Source: Candidatus Scybalomonas excrementigallinarum
GTDB lineage: Bacteria > Bacillota > Clostridia > Lachnospirales > Lachnospiraceae
Length of the DNA: 37,826 bases
Assembly: GCA_018710905.1 (NCBI GenBank)
Contig: DVIZ01000083.1
Location: 1 to 37,826 of the forward strand
Direction: 5' to 3'
The notes below the pieces were generated by a model that saw only the letters and a program-made list of their open reading frames with translations, searched no databases and had not been told where the DNA came from. Positions 24,474 to 32,286 of the stretch are shown piece by piece. A program made the translations under genes and the position numbers. How positions within the stretch are numbered: the first letter of the stretch is position 1; the number at the start of each line of letters is the position of its first letter.

Positions 24474-26732
24474 CTAACAGTATTCCTTCTCTTTCTCCGA
24501 TTCATCATACTCAAATACAAGCATAGAAAATGGTGGTAAATCCAATATAAAATAGCAAACTTCTTCTTGTTGATAATAAGAATTTATTTTTTCTTTCTTG
24601 GCTATTTTTATCATTTCTTTCTCATTTTCACTTGTTCCAACACCGCCATAAGAAACCGAGTCACTATGAAATACTAACCGATATTCGCCATCGTTTGGCA
24701 CGGTAAGCAAGTATCCTCGACTCATTTCTTGTCGGTGGTGAAAGAGAAATAATAAATTGCCCTTTCCTTTCGATGATCTTCGAACAAACGAAAAAATTCC
24801 ATATGTTGGATCTTTATGAAACCATGTAACGTTTCCTTCGTTTCCATACCAATCTCTCAGCACTTCTTTTTCTTTATAAAAAGCGATTAAATTCTTTATA
24901 TACATTCGAAAACTTCTATGGATATCCTCTTCTAATAGCTGCCAATCCATTCCTTTTTCTATATCACAAGGATGCCAATGAACAAAATCTTCTCCCATAG
25001 AGAGGATTTTCCCAACAGATGGATACGCAAAGAAATAGCCATAGAGCATACGAAGACTGGCAAAGCGATTAAAATATTCTCCTGCCATCTCTTGTATCAA
25101 CGTCCCATTCCAAAGAGTATTTTCTCCTCTTGCTACCCTCAATATGTTCTTATGATAACGATCATAACTGACGAAGCGTTCCATCTTCCAAAAATCATAA
25201 GGATTACAGTTAGGATATTTCTTACTATAAGTTAAATATTGTTCTAACCACTCAGAACTCAGCTGTCCATCAAATCCTAAACCACCTTGACTAGCCTTTT
25301 CCGTTATCCCAATCCAATGAGAATTATCTTCTGTATACAAAAGCACTTGTGGGGCATATTGTTTTAATAAAGAATTGCATAATTGAAGAAAAGAAATTGC
25401 CTCTAAGTTTTCTGTACCACCCCAAGGATTTGGCAACCATTCCTTCCCAATCTTTCCATAGTCTTGATAGAGCATCGATGCCACAGATGGTATAAAAAAT
25501 CCATCCACTTGAAACTGCTTGATCCAATAAAAAGCGCTGGATAACAAAAACGACTGGACTTCTCCTTTTCCATAGTGGAATAAAAGACCTTTTTCTTGTG
25601 CTTGTACTGCTAACAGTGGGTTTTCATATTCATAAACAGCCTCTCCATCCATTGCCTTTAATCCATAGTCTGCCGTGCCAAAAGAAGCAATACACCACTC
25701 TAAAATTACTTTAAGGCCTTTTTTATGAAGATAGTCGATCATATATTGAAAATCTTCTCTCGTCCCATGTCTTCTAGATGGTGCAAAATAATGTGTCACA
25801 TCCGTTCCTAGTGATTCCTCTGTTTCATATTCTAAAATTCCTTTTAATTGAATATGAGTATATCCCATTAAAAGAGCATCTTTTGCTAATTCCTTTGCCA
25901 ATTGCCGATAGGATAGCAATCGATTTCCTCTTTTTCCTCTCTTTTTGTATGCCACTGGATAAACTTCATAAATAACAATAGGCTCTTTTGTTTCATCATC
26001 CTGTTTCCCTTTTTTGTTCTCTACTTCTCTTTCGCTTTCCTCTATAATTAATGATAAATGCGGATTTTTTTTGTGCTGTCCAAAACTATAAGGATCCGAC
26101 TTACGAAAAATCTCTCCTCGTTCTGTTTTGATTTCGTATTCATATGCCATTCCAACTTTTGCCTCTGGGATAAATAGTTCAAAAATTCCACCTTCATCAA
26201 TTCGCTCCATAGGATGCATAAGGGAATCAAACTCATTCCAATCCCCAAGAACACTGACTCTTCTTGCATTCGGCGCATAAAACGCAAAGAAAATCCCTTC
26301 TACTCCTTCTATCTCTTTTTTATGGGCTCCTAGAATCTGATACATAAAACAATTCGTTCCATTTTCAAAAGAAATTCTATCTTCTAAAGAAATTGGATTT
26401 AAAAAACGATATGGGTCTTCATAAGCAATCACTTCCGTTTCTTTTTCCATTTCTAAATAATAAGAAGTGTAGTTTTCCTTTGGTAACTGCAAAAGAAAAA
26501 GTCCCCTTTCCTCTATTCGTTCCATAGAGTATCGCTCCTTTTTCTCCCCATTTCTTATCACGGTCCACATCTTATCAGCCTTAGGATTCCAGCTACAAAT
26601 ATAAGAATTCCCTCCCCATGTATGGTAACCTAATAGTTCTTTTGGTCTTTCACAATCTCCATAGAGAATGGCATTTATGCTCTTTTGTTCTAATATCATT
26701 TTTTTGCTATCCATTGCCTCTACCTTTCTCAT
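24474..26732 (-). CDS. Catalytically degenerate glycogen branching enzyme homologue (GH13 GlgB-like pseudoenzyme)
   Basis: GlgB makes alpha-1,6 branches in glycogen. This 752-aa protein aligns over the whole GlgB length: an N-terminal CBM48 region (about residues 140-235), the GH13 barrel (about 250-600) and a C-terminal beta domain. Landmarks such as VASMLYQDY, WGGTENLEAISFL and GGLGFDGQLS are kept, but catalytic positions are not. The usual DGLRVDAV is DGFFIPSV (410-417), so the nucleophile Asp is Pro415 and its Arg is Phe413. The region-I Asp is Glu345, and the PAHF His is Ser350. The SHDE motif is ARGE (534-537). The acid/base Glu is probably kept (E468). It is full length, so a non-catalytic or regulatory role is more likely than decay. 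A start at 26714 is also possible. It has an extended -10 promoter of its own. Confidence 0.85.
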   Translation of the reverse strand: MRKVEAMDSKKMILEQKSINAILYGDCERPKELLGYHTWGGNSYICSWNPKADKMWTVIRNGEKKERYSMERIEERGLFLLQLPKENYTSYYLEMEKETEVIAYEDPYRFLNPISLEDRISFENGTNCFMYQILGAHKKEIEGVEGIFFAFYAPNARRVSVLGDWNEFDSLMHPMERIDEGGIFELFIPEAKVGMAYEYEIKTERGEIFRKSDPYSFGQHKKNPHLSLIIEESEREVENKKGKQDDETKEPIVIYEVYPVAYKKRGKRGNRLLSYRQLAKELAKDALLMGYTHIQLKGILEYETEESLGTDVTHYFAPSRRHGTREDFQYMIDYLHKKGLKVILEWCIASFGTADYGLKAMDGEAVYEYENPLLAVQAQEKGLLFHYGKGEVQSFLLSSAFYWIKQFQVDGFFIPSVASMLYQDYGKIGKEWLPNPWGGTENLEAISFLQLCNSLLKQYAPQVLLYTEDNSHWIGITEKASQGGLGFDGQLSSEWLEQYLTYSKKYPNCNPYDFWKMERFVSYDRYHKNILRVARGENTLWNGTLIQEMAGEYFNRFASLRMLYGYFFAYPSVGKILSMGEDFVHWHPCDIEKGMDWQLLEEDIHRSFRMYIKNLIAFYKEKEVLRDWYGNEGNVTWFHKDPTYGIFSFVRRSSKGKGNLLFLFHHRQEMSRGYLLTVPNDGEYRLVFHSDSVSYGGVGTSENEKEMIKIAKKEKINSYYQQEEVCYFILDLPPFSMLVFEYDESEKEKEYC

Positions 26733-26794
26733 TCCATTTCCTTTTCTACTTCTTTTTTCTTTCTATTTTCTATTCATAGGATTCTCTTATTTTC

Positions 26795-26803
26795 ATTATA
26801 TCA
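26795..26803 (-). promoter_or_regulatory. Extended -10 promoter of the GlgB-like gene
   Basis: On the minus strand the sequence TGATATAAT (26795-26803) gives a perfect -10 with an upstream TG, the extended -10 arrangement, about 65 bases before the ATG. The -35 region is weak. Confidence 0.6.
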
Positions 26804-27005
26804 TGAGTATCGTCCTTCCTAAACTACTTTTTCTAGACAGTACAAACAAATGTATTTCCTCTCTCATCTAATATATAAACATCGATATTATGAATGTTTT
26901 ATATTTTTTTTATTATTTGGACACAGTTTGTTCACATTTTTTGTGTATAGTAATACTCGTAAGAGCTTTTCATATATTGAAATCCTCTCCCCCTCATTTT
27001 TTTGT

Positions 27006-27042
27006 AAAAGAAGAAGCGGCTTTCCCAGCCGCTTCTTCTTTT
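27006..27042. terminator. Strong bidirectional terminator
   Basis: The 16-base arms AAAAGAAGAAGCGGCT (27006-27021) and AGCCGCTTCTTCTTTT (27027-27042) pair perfectly around a 5-base loop, with U-runs on both strands. It ends the LysR-ArsC-NuoE transcript on the minus strand. Confidence 0.9.
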
Positions 27043-27073
27043 TTTCCAAAAATTTATTCTTTACATATAAGAC

Positions 27074-27130
27074 AACAAACCATGAATCTTTTACGAAACA
27101 TAATATTTCACAAAAGCCCCATGGTTTGTT
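27074..27130 (-). repeat. 11-bp inverted repeat after the NuoE-like gene
   Basis: AACAAACCATG (27074-27084) and CATGGTTTGTT (27120-27130) are perfect complements 35 bases apart, in the 3' untranslated part of the transcript before the terminator. No U-tract follows, so it is not a terminator by itself. It may stabilise the mRNA end. Confidence 0.6.
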
Positions 27131-27142
27131 ATAATAAATTTC

Positions 27143-27604
27143 TTATGATAAACTTCTTAAAATTTTCGCTACATCGCCTTCTTGTACGTTGGAATACAAG
27201 GTTCCATCAATATAAAAGTTTGGCGCTGTTTTACAGCTCTTTAAACAATTTTGCGTCGTTAAATAAAAATTTCCATCCTTTGATAATCCTTCTGTTTGGA
27301 TTCCTAATTCTTTTCGGATCGCATTTAAAATTTTCATTCCATCTTTTGCTCCGCAACGAGCTCCTGTACAAGCAATAATACGATGTTTATAATTAGACGC
27401 TTTTAAACTTGGATATAACTTAATAATCGTCCCTATCATCGCCTGTTTCACATTAAATTCCGTTGCAATTTTCTCCTGAATATCCATTGGAATACATCCA
27501 ACTACTTCTTGAATTTCTCGCAATAGTTCCACAAGATTTGCTTGGCCTATTGGATTTTCTTGTTGTTTATAATAATCAAAAATCTCTTTTAATTCTTGTT
27601 CCAT
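27143..27604 (-). CDS. NuoE-like [2Fe-2S] thioredoxin-fold protein (orphan)
   Basis: A 153-aa member of the NuoE/24-kDa subunit family. An N-terminal helical segment (about 1-70) is followed by a thioredoxin-like ferredoxin domain. The four cluster ligands are all present: C79 and C84 in CTGARCGAKDG, and C120 and C124 in CLKSC. In NADH dehydrogenases and electron-bifurcating hydrogenases NuoE works with a NuoF-type flavoprotein. Here no NuoF or hydrogenase gene is adjacent, so it is probably either a stand-alone electron carrier or a subunit of a complex encoded elsewhere. The ATG at 27604 follows AAAGGAG. It is the third gene of a minus-strand set with the LysR and ArsC-like genes, with short gaps. 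Confidence 0.88.
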   Translation of the reverse strand: MEQELKEIFDYYKQQENPIGQANLVELLREIQEVVGCIPMDIQEKIATEFNVKQAMIGTIIKLYPSLKASNYKHRIIACTGARCGAKDGMKILNAIRKELGIQTEGLSKDGNFYLTTQNCLKSCKTAPNFYIDGTLYSNVQEGDVAKILRSLS

Positions 27605-27655
27605 CCTTTACTCCTTTCCTATGATTTCTCTTCCCTATTCTATCTATTCTTTTTC

Positions 27656-28006
27656 CTATTTTATTTTCTCTTCCCACTCTTGTTCCTTAAATCCAACAAG
27701 AACAAAATCATCTCCAACGAGCAATGGACGCTTTACTAACATTCCATCTGTTGCTAATAATTCATATTGTTCCTCTTCTGTCATATCTTTTAATTTGTCC
27801 TTTAATCCTAAACTTTTATAGACATTACCACTTGTGTTAAAAAATCTCTTAAGAGGTAATCCACTGCGTGTATGCCACTCTTTTAATTCTTCTTTCGTTG
27901 GATTTTCTTCTTTTATAGCTCTTTCTTCAAAAGAAGCCCCTTTTCCTTCTAACCATTTTTTTGCTTTTTGACAAGTACTACATTTGTTGTAATAAATAAA
28001 TTTCAT
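27656..28006 (-). CDS. ArsC/Spx-family thioredoxin-fold protein
   Basis: A 116-aa protein of the ArsC-Spx-MgsR family. It begins MKFIYYNKCSTCQKAKKWL, with a CxxC pair (C9, C12), and keeps the conserved DGMLVKRPLLVGDDFVLVGF block. Members reduce arsenate or a related substrate, or bind RNA polymerase as redox-sensitive regulators; the sequence does not decide, and no arsenic genes are near. It lies between a LysR regulator and a NuoE-like protein, so a redox role is plausible. The ATG is preceded by AAAAGGAG. The gene begins 38 bases after LysR. Confidence 0.9.
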   Translation of the reverse strand: MKFIYYNKCSTCQKAKKWLEGKGASFEERAIKEENPTKEELKEWHTRSGLPLKRFFNTSGNVYKSLGLKDKLKDMTEEEQYELLATDGMLVKRPLLVGDDFVLVGFKEQEWEEKIK

Positions 28007-28044
28007 TTGTGTTCTCCTTTTCTTATAGTTATTTTTATTGTGTC

Positions 28045-28941
28045 TTATCTCTCTTTTCTCTGAAGCTTTTTCATTTCTTCAAAAATCGCTCGGTATTCTC
28101 CTGCAAAACTGCTTCCTCTTCTCCAAATAAAATTAAAATCATGCATACTTTTAAAATCTTTTAATACCAATTCCCGCAATATGCCTTCTTCTAATTCTTT
28201 GGCAACGGCCGCACGATATAAAAATGTAATTCCTAAATTATTGGAAGTCAACTGCTTAATAGTCTCAATATTTCCAACTTCTGCGACATATCGAAAATCT
28301 TGAACACTTACATTTTGTTCCGATATGGACTTCTCAAAAATTTCTCTCGTACCCGAGCCTTTTTCTCTTATAATAATTCTTTCAGAAAACAGATCTTCTA
28401 ACCACATCGGTTCTTTTTTAAACGGATAATTGGCTCCACAAACAGCGATATATTCTTCTCTTGAATATAAAATAGACTCATATTCTTCTTTGGAAAAATA
28501 TCCTTCAATAAAGGCAAAATCAATTTCCCCAACATCAATCTTTTTCAACAACTCTTTTGTATTTGCCACCTGCATCTTTACCATTAAATTAGGATGGGAT
28601 TTTAAATAAGACGTCAAACAATTCGGCATTAAAAATTCCCCAATCGTAAGAGTTGCTCCAAAATTTAAAAGAGGTCTTTGTTGCTTCATAACTTCTAGTT
28701 TTTCTTTTAAACAAATATCATTATGTTGCATTGTCTTTGCCGAATTTAAAAAAGCATTCCCTGCTTCTGTTAAAAACATTTTCTTTCCTTTAAATACAAA
28801 AAACTTCACGCCATACATTTCTTCTAAATAGTGAATGTGTTGAGAGACTGCTGGTTGTGTTAAATTTAATTCTTCCGACGCTTTTGTAAAATTCATATGT
28901 TTACATACCGTCAAAAACGTAGTCACACGATGATCAAGCAT
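28045..28941 (-). CDS. LysR-family transcriptional regulator
   Basis: A 298-aa regulator. The N-terminal winged helix-turn-helix (about residues 1-60, with FTKASEELNLTQPAVSQHIHYLEEMYGVKFF) is followed by a hinge and a periplasmic-binding-like effector domain (about 88-290). The effector half shows the usual GLGITFLYRAAV-type stretch and a REKGSGTRE segment found in the CysB/CysL-like branch. LysR proteins commonly control the gene transcribed away from them; here that is an anion permease starting at 29195, 253 bases away. The effector is unknown. It may also be cotranscribed with the two redox genes downstream. Confidence 0.93.
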   Translation of the reverse strand: MLDHRVTTFLTVCKHMNFTKASEELNLTQPAVSQHIHYLEEMYGVKFFVFKGKKMFLTEAGNAFLNSAKTMQHNDICLKEKLEVMKQQRPLLNFGATLTIGEFLMPNCLTSYLKSHPNLMVKMQVANTKELLKKIDVGEIDFAFIEGYFSKEEYESILYSREEYIAVCGANYPFKKEPMWLEDLFSERIIIREKGSGTREIFEKSISEQNVSVQDFRYVAEVGNIETIKQLTSNNLGITFLYRAAVAKELEEGILRELVLKDFKSMHDFNFIWRRGSSFAGEYRAIFEEMKKLQRKER

Positions 28942-29148
28942 TGTTGGCCCTCCTTTTCCCCTTCATTTTAATACATTTCCTTCTTCTTGTCTATTTCTTC
29001 CTTTGTTTCTTATCCCCTTCTTTTTTCCTAGCTTTCTTTCCAGCACTTTTCCTCTGTTATTTCAACATTAACCTCTCTATTTCTTAACCGTTTTTCGCTT
29101 ACTTTCCTTTCCTCATTCTAAAATTTGCCACCTATTTTTCTTTTCCTA

Positions 29149-29157
29149 TGCTATAAT
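29149..29157 (+). promoter_or_regulatory. Extended -10 promoter of the anion permease gene
   Basis: TGCTATAAT gives a perfect -10 hexamer (29152-29157) with an extended TG, about 38 bases before the ATG. A TTGCCA lies 21 bases upstream, too far to be an ideal -35, so an activator, plausibly the divergent LysR protein, may be needed. Confidence 0.6.
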
Positions 29158-29194
29158 AGTTCCGTTATACTGAAAAAGAAAGGATTTCTACCAT

Positions 29195-30334
29195 ATGATT
29201 ACGAAACAAAAATTAGACGCTCTTTTCAAAGACAATCTCGTCTTAGTCATTGCTGGAATATTAGCTCTTTGCTCAATGCTGCTTGTTCCACCGAGCCTTG
29301 ACTACATAGATTATATCGATTTTCGCGTCTTAACTCTCCTGTTTTGCCTTATGATTGTCGTATCGGGCTTTCGCACAACAGGACTTTTTAATGCCATTAG
29401 CAACACATTATTACACAAAGCACATTCGATCCGTCAAATAGCCCTTGTCCTAATCGGAATTACTTTTATTAGTGCCATGTTTATCACAAACGATGTGGCT
29501 TTAATTGCCTTTGTTCCACTTTCCATTCTCGTACTCAAACACGCGTTTCAAAAAATGGATGCTTCTTTAAGCGATAATATTATAATTACTATCATCGTAT
29601 TACAGACAGTAGCCGCAAACCTTGGAAGTATGCTTACACCAATTGGCAATCCACAAAACCTTTATTTGTATTCTCTATCCAATATGTCACTTCCGACTTT
29701 TTTTGGATATACACTGCCTTTAACTATTCTGTCTGCTTTCCTCATACTCATTTCTTGTTATGTACTCTTACCAAAGCAGGCCATCAAAGCACCTGATACA
29801 AAAGCGCCAACTCTTGATAAACAACCACTATTGTTACATAGCATTTTGTTTTTAAGTTGTCTATTGACCGTTGGTCATATTCTCTCTTGGCAAATCTTAT
29901 TGATTTTTGTGACAATCATTATTTTCTTTTTTCAAAAAAAGTTATTTGCCACTGTGGACTACGGACTTTTAGCTACTTTTTTGTGCTTTTTTATTTTTAT
30001 CGGTAACATAGGAGAATTAGCAATCATTCGAGATTTTTTACAGGGAATTTTAGATGGAAGAGAAATTCTTGTATCCGCCCTCTTATCTCAAATCATTTCC
30101 AATGTACCTGCTAGTATCTTATTATCTAGCTTTACAACTGCTTATGGAAAAATATTGATTGGAGTCAATGTAGGAGGATTAGGTACCTTAATTGCATCGT
30201 TAGCGAGCCTTATTTCTTGGCGTCAATATAATACGATGAAAGAGGCAAATCCAAGTAAATACTTTTTTACTTTTACTGCAATCAATCTCATCTTTTTCCT
30301 TATCACATTAGCCTTTGCCCTTATTTTTTACTAA
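29195..30334 (+). CDS. Anion permease of the ArsB/NhaD/SLC13 (ion transporter) superfamily
   Basis: A 379-aa membrane protein with about 10-11 hydrophobic segments. Two related halves each show an Asn/Pro-rich re-entrant signature: FITNDVALIAFVPL with GSMLTPIGNPQNLY in the first half, and ISNVPASILLS with GVNVGGLGTLIASLASLIS in the second. This fold carries dicarboxylates, sulfate, arsenite or Na+/H+ exchange; the substrate here cannot be assigned. It is transcribed away from the LysR gene and ends in the intergenic gap before the PD-(D/E)XK gene. The ATG is preceded by AAAGGA. Confidence 0.9.
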   Translation: MITKQKLDALFKDNLVLVIAGILALCSMLLVPPSLDYIDYIDFRVLTLLFCLMIVVSGFRTTGLFNAISNTLLHKAHSIRQIALVLIGITFISAMFITNDVALIAFVPLSILVLKHAFQKMDASLSDNIIITIIVLQTVAANLGSMLTPIGNPQNLYLYSLSNMSLPTFFGYTLPLTILSAFLILISCYVLLPKQAIKAPDTKAPTLDKQPLLLHSILFLSCLLTVGHILSWQILLIFVTIIIFFFQKKLFATVDYGLLATFLCFFIFIGNIGELAIIRDFLQGILDGREILVSALLSQIISNVPASILLSSFTTAYGKILIGVNVGGLGTLIASLASLISWRQYNTMKEANPSKYFFTFTAINLIFFLITLAFALIFY

Positions 30335-30395
30335 AAATAAAGGATATTTTCAATCTTTAAAGTAACGAAGATACAACTATTAGAAAGGAGTTCTT

Positions 30396-30941
30396 ATGGG
30401 AACGATTATTAACGATCACGGCGGTGGCGCACAAAGCACTTATAATGGCCTTGCTTTTGAACAAGCCACTTCTCTTGATGAAGCATTTATATCAAAAGGG
30501 TATGTTGTTGTAAAACATGAAGTTTTTCGACCAGATACTTTTCAACAGCCAATTGGCATTTCGGTTCCAAAGCACCTTATCTACTCTCATTTTCTTGCGC
30601 CAAACGGCATTGATTTTGAGCAATATAATTCGAAAAAATGGCTTCCTGATGAAGCATTCATTAATTATGAAACAAAGACAGCCTATATTATCGAAAAAAA
30701 ATTTCAAAGTGGCAGAGGATCTGCGGATGAAAAGTTACCAAACTGCCATTTTAAAAAACTAGAATATGAAAAACTCTTTCACCCAATCGGCTATCAAGTA
30801 GAATTTCTCTACCTATTATCAGATTGGTTTTTACAACCAAAATATCGGGATACGTTAGAATATATTACGATGATGGGATGTCACTATTATTATAATGAAC
30901 TTCCTCTCACCGCTCTTGGAATAAAAAAAGATTGTTATTGA
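30396..30941 (+). CDS. PD-(D/E)XK-type nuclease, orphan restriction-endonuclease-like protein
   Basis: A 181-aa protein with the textbook catalytic motif: P84-D85 (in WLPDEAF), then 14 residues later E100-K101-K102 (in YIIEKKF). A charged GSADEKL segment (109-115) and a Leu/Tyr-rich C-terminus follow. The N-terminus NDHGGGAQSTYNGLAFEQ has a glycine motif that I recall from small type II restriction-enzyme-like proteins, but I cannot name a specific enzyme. No methyltransferase, specificity subunit or other defence gene lies nearby, so it is an orphan in this window. The ATG at 30396 has AGAAAGGAG upstream. A promoter for the next gene overlaps its last codons. Confidence 0.75.
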   Translation: MGTIINDHGGGAQSTYNGLAFEQATSLDEAFISKGYVVVKHEVFRPDTFQQPIGISVPKHLIYSHFLAPNGIDFEQYNSKKWLPDEAFINYETKTAYIIEKKFQSGRGSADEKLPNCHFKKLEYEKLFHPIGYQVEFLYLLSDWFLQPKYRDTLEYITMMGCHYYYNELPLTALGIKKDCY

Positions 30942-30966
30942 ATTTCACACTGCATTGTAGTAAAAT
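30938..30966 (+). promoter_or_regulatory. Predicted sigma-A promoter of the amidohydrolase gene
   Basis: TTGAAT (30938-30943) and TAAAAT (30961-30966) are 17 bases apart, starting at the stop codon of the nuclease gene and ending about 35 bases before the ATG at 31001. This lets the amidohydrolase be expressed independently. Confidence 0.6.
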
Positions 30967-31000
30967 CTACAGTAAAAGAATGCATTTGGAAAGGACTGAT

Positions 31001-32155
31001 ATGATGTTATGCATTAAAAATGGTTTACTACATACTGCAGTGAAAAGAGAAGCCTTTGTCAGTGATATTTTAATTGAGAATGGAAAAATTATAGAAATAA
31101 AAGAATCCATTTCTGTTCCAGAAGGAACGACAGTAATTGATGCCAAAGGGCTTCTTGTTTATCCTGGATTTGTAGAGGCTCACTGTCACACAGGGCTTGA
31201 TGGATATGGAATTGGATTTGAAGGTCAAGATTATAATGAATATAACGATCCGATTACCCCACAGCTTCGTGCGGTGGATGGAATTAACCCAATGGATCCA
31301 ACCTTTGATAAAGCAAGAAAAGCTGGTGTTACTTGTGTTGCAACAGGTCCAGGCAGCTCTAATCCCATTGGCGGTATGTTCGTGGCTTTAAAAACTTATG
31401 GAAAACGTGTGGATTCTATGATTGTCAAGTTTCCAGTCGCTATGAAGTGTGCCTTTGGTGAAAATCCAAAACGCTGTTATCGTGAAAAAGGAAATTGCAG
31501 TCGTATGACAACCGCTTCTAGTATTCGTGAAGCTCTTATGAAAGCTCGTCTCTATAAACAGTCTCTTGAAAGAGCTGGCGATGATGCTACAAAGCTTCCT
31601 GCTTATGACCAAAAATCAGAAGCTTTAATTCCTGTATTAGAGAAAAAAATTCCTTTAAAAGCTCATGCACATCAGGCAAATGATATTTTTACTGCCATTC
31701 GCATCGCCAAAGAATTTGATCTCGATCTCACATTAGAGCATGTAACAGAAGGTCATTTAATTGTAGAGGAATTAGCAAACGAACCATATCCAGTGGCTGT
31801 TGGTCCAACGCTTACTCATGCATCTAAGTTTGAACTTCAAAACAAGAGCTTTACAACTCCAGGACTTCTTGCAAAAGCAGGTTGTCAAGTATCCATTATT
31901 ACTGACGCTCCTGTGATTCCACAAGAATATCTTCCTATTTGTGCTGGTCTTGCAGTAAAGGCAGGCATGGACGAATTTGATGCATTACAAGCGATTACGA
32001 TTAATCCAGCCAAACATATCGGGGTTGCCGATCGCCTCGGTTCTTTAGAAGTCGGAAAGGATGCGGACATTGTAATTACGGATGGCTCTCCATTTTCCAT
32101 TGATTCAAATGTGAAATATGTTATTATTGATGGTAATATATTAGAACAACAATAA
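31001..32155 (+). CDS. Metal-dependent amidohydrolase (imidazolonepropionase-like)
   Basis: A 384-aa amidohydrolase-superfamily enzyme. It has the short N-terminal beta-sandwich (VIDAKGLLVYPGFVEAH), the metal ligands H61-x-H63 in EAHCHTGLDG, later histidines in KAHAHQAND and LEHVTEGH, and the aspartate in IITDAP. Other ligands are at the places expected for a one- or two-metal site. It resembles a family common in Firmicutes that also includes imidazolonepropionase-like and dipeptidase-like proteins; the true substrate is unknown. I placed the start at ATG 31001 behind GGAAAGG; the open frame goes further upstream into the nuclease gene. A stem-loop series and a terminator follow. Confidence 0.9.
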   Translation: MMLCIKNGLLHTAVKREAFVSDILIENGKIIEIKESISVPEGTTVIDAKGLLVYPGFVEAHCHTGLDGYGIGFEGQDYNEYNDPITPQLRAVDGINPMDPTFDKARKAGVTCVATGPGSSNPIGGMFVALKTYGKRVDSMIVKFPVAMKCAFGENPKRCYREKGNCSRMTTASSIREALMKARLYKQSLERAGDDATKLPAYDQKSEALIPVLEKKIPLKAHAHQANDIFTAIRIAKEFDLDLTLEHVTEGHLIVEELANEPYPVAVGPTLTHASKFELQNKSFTTPGLLAKAGCQVSIITDAPVIPQEYLPICAGLAVKAGMDEFDALQAITINPAKHIGVADRLGSLEVGKDADIVITDGSPFSIDSNVKYVIIDGNILEQQ

Positions 32156-32160
32156 TACGT

Positions 32161-32230
32161 ATGCGAGCCTAGTTTCTGGATCGTTGGCTTTGCATAACAA
32201 TAGGATAACTCGCTTTGCGAGGAATCCTAT
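32161..32230. repeat. Two consecutive stem-loops after the amidohydrolase gene
   Basis: The first stem pairs ATGC and AGCC (32161-32169) with GGCT and GCAT (about 32186-32194). The second is ATAGGAT (32200-32206), CTCGC-TTT-GCGAG (32209-32221) and ATCCTAT (32224-32230). They come just before the terminator and are GC-richer than their surroundings. They resemble in style, but do not match, the palindromes near metK. Confidence 0.5.
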
Positions 32231-32242
32231 CACATAAGAAAA

Positions 32243-32276
32243 GAGCCATGTAAGAATGAATACTCTTATATGGCTC
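32243..32276. terminator. Terminator between converging amidohydrolase and secreted-protein genes
   Basis: GAGCCAT (32243-32249) pairs with ATGGCTC (32270-32276), extended by TAAGA/TCTTA, and CATTTTTT follows on the plus strand. It serves the amidohydrolase gene and probably also the minus-strand gene ending at 32287. Confidence 0.85.
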
Positions 32277-32286
32277 CTCATTTTTT

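Larger units (their letters stand above)
26804..27142. other. Intergenic region between the GlgB-like and NuoE-like genes
   Basis: About 340 bases without a credible gene. It contains a very strong terminator (27006-27042), an 11-bp inverted repeat just after the NuoE-like gene (27074-27130), and AT-rich sequence before the GlgB-like promoter in which I see nothing. Confidence 0.6.

Noticed and set aside
26850-27378. Plus-strand frames (94 and 162 aa) across 26.85-27.38 kb
   Set aside because: They run antisense over the NuoE-like gene and through a strong terminator, have no ribosome site and have low-complexity hydrophobic content.
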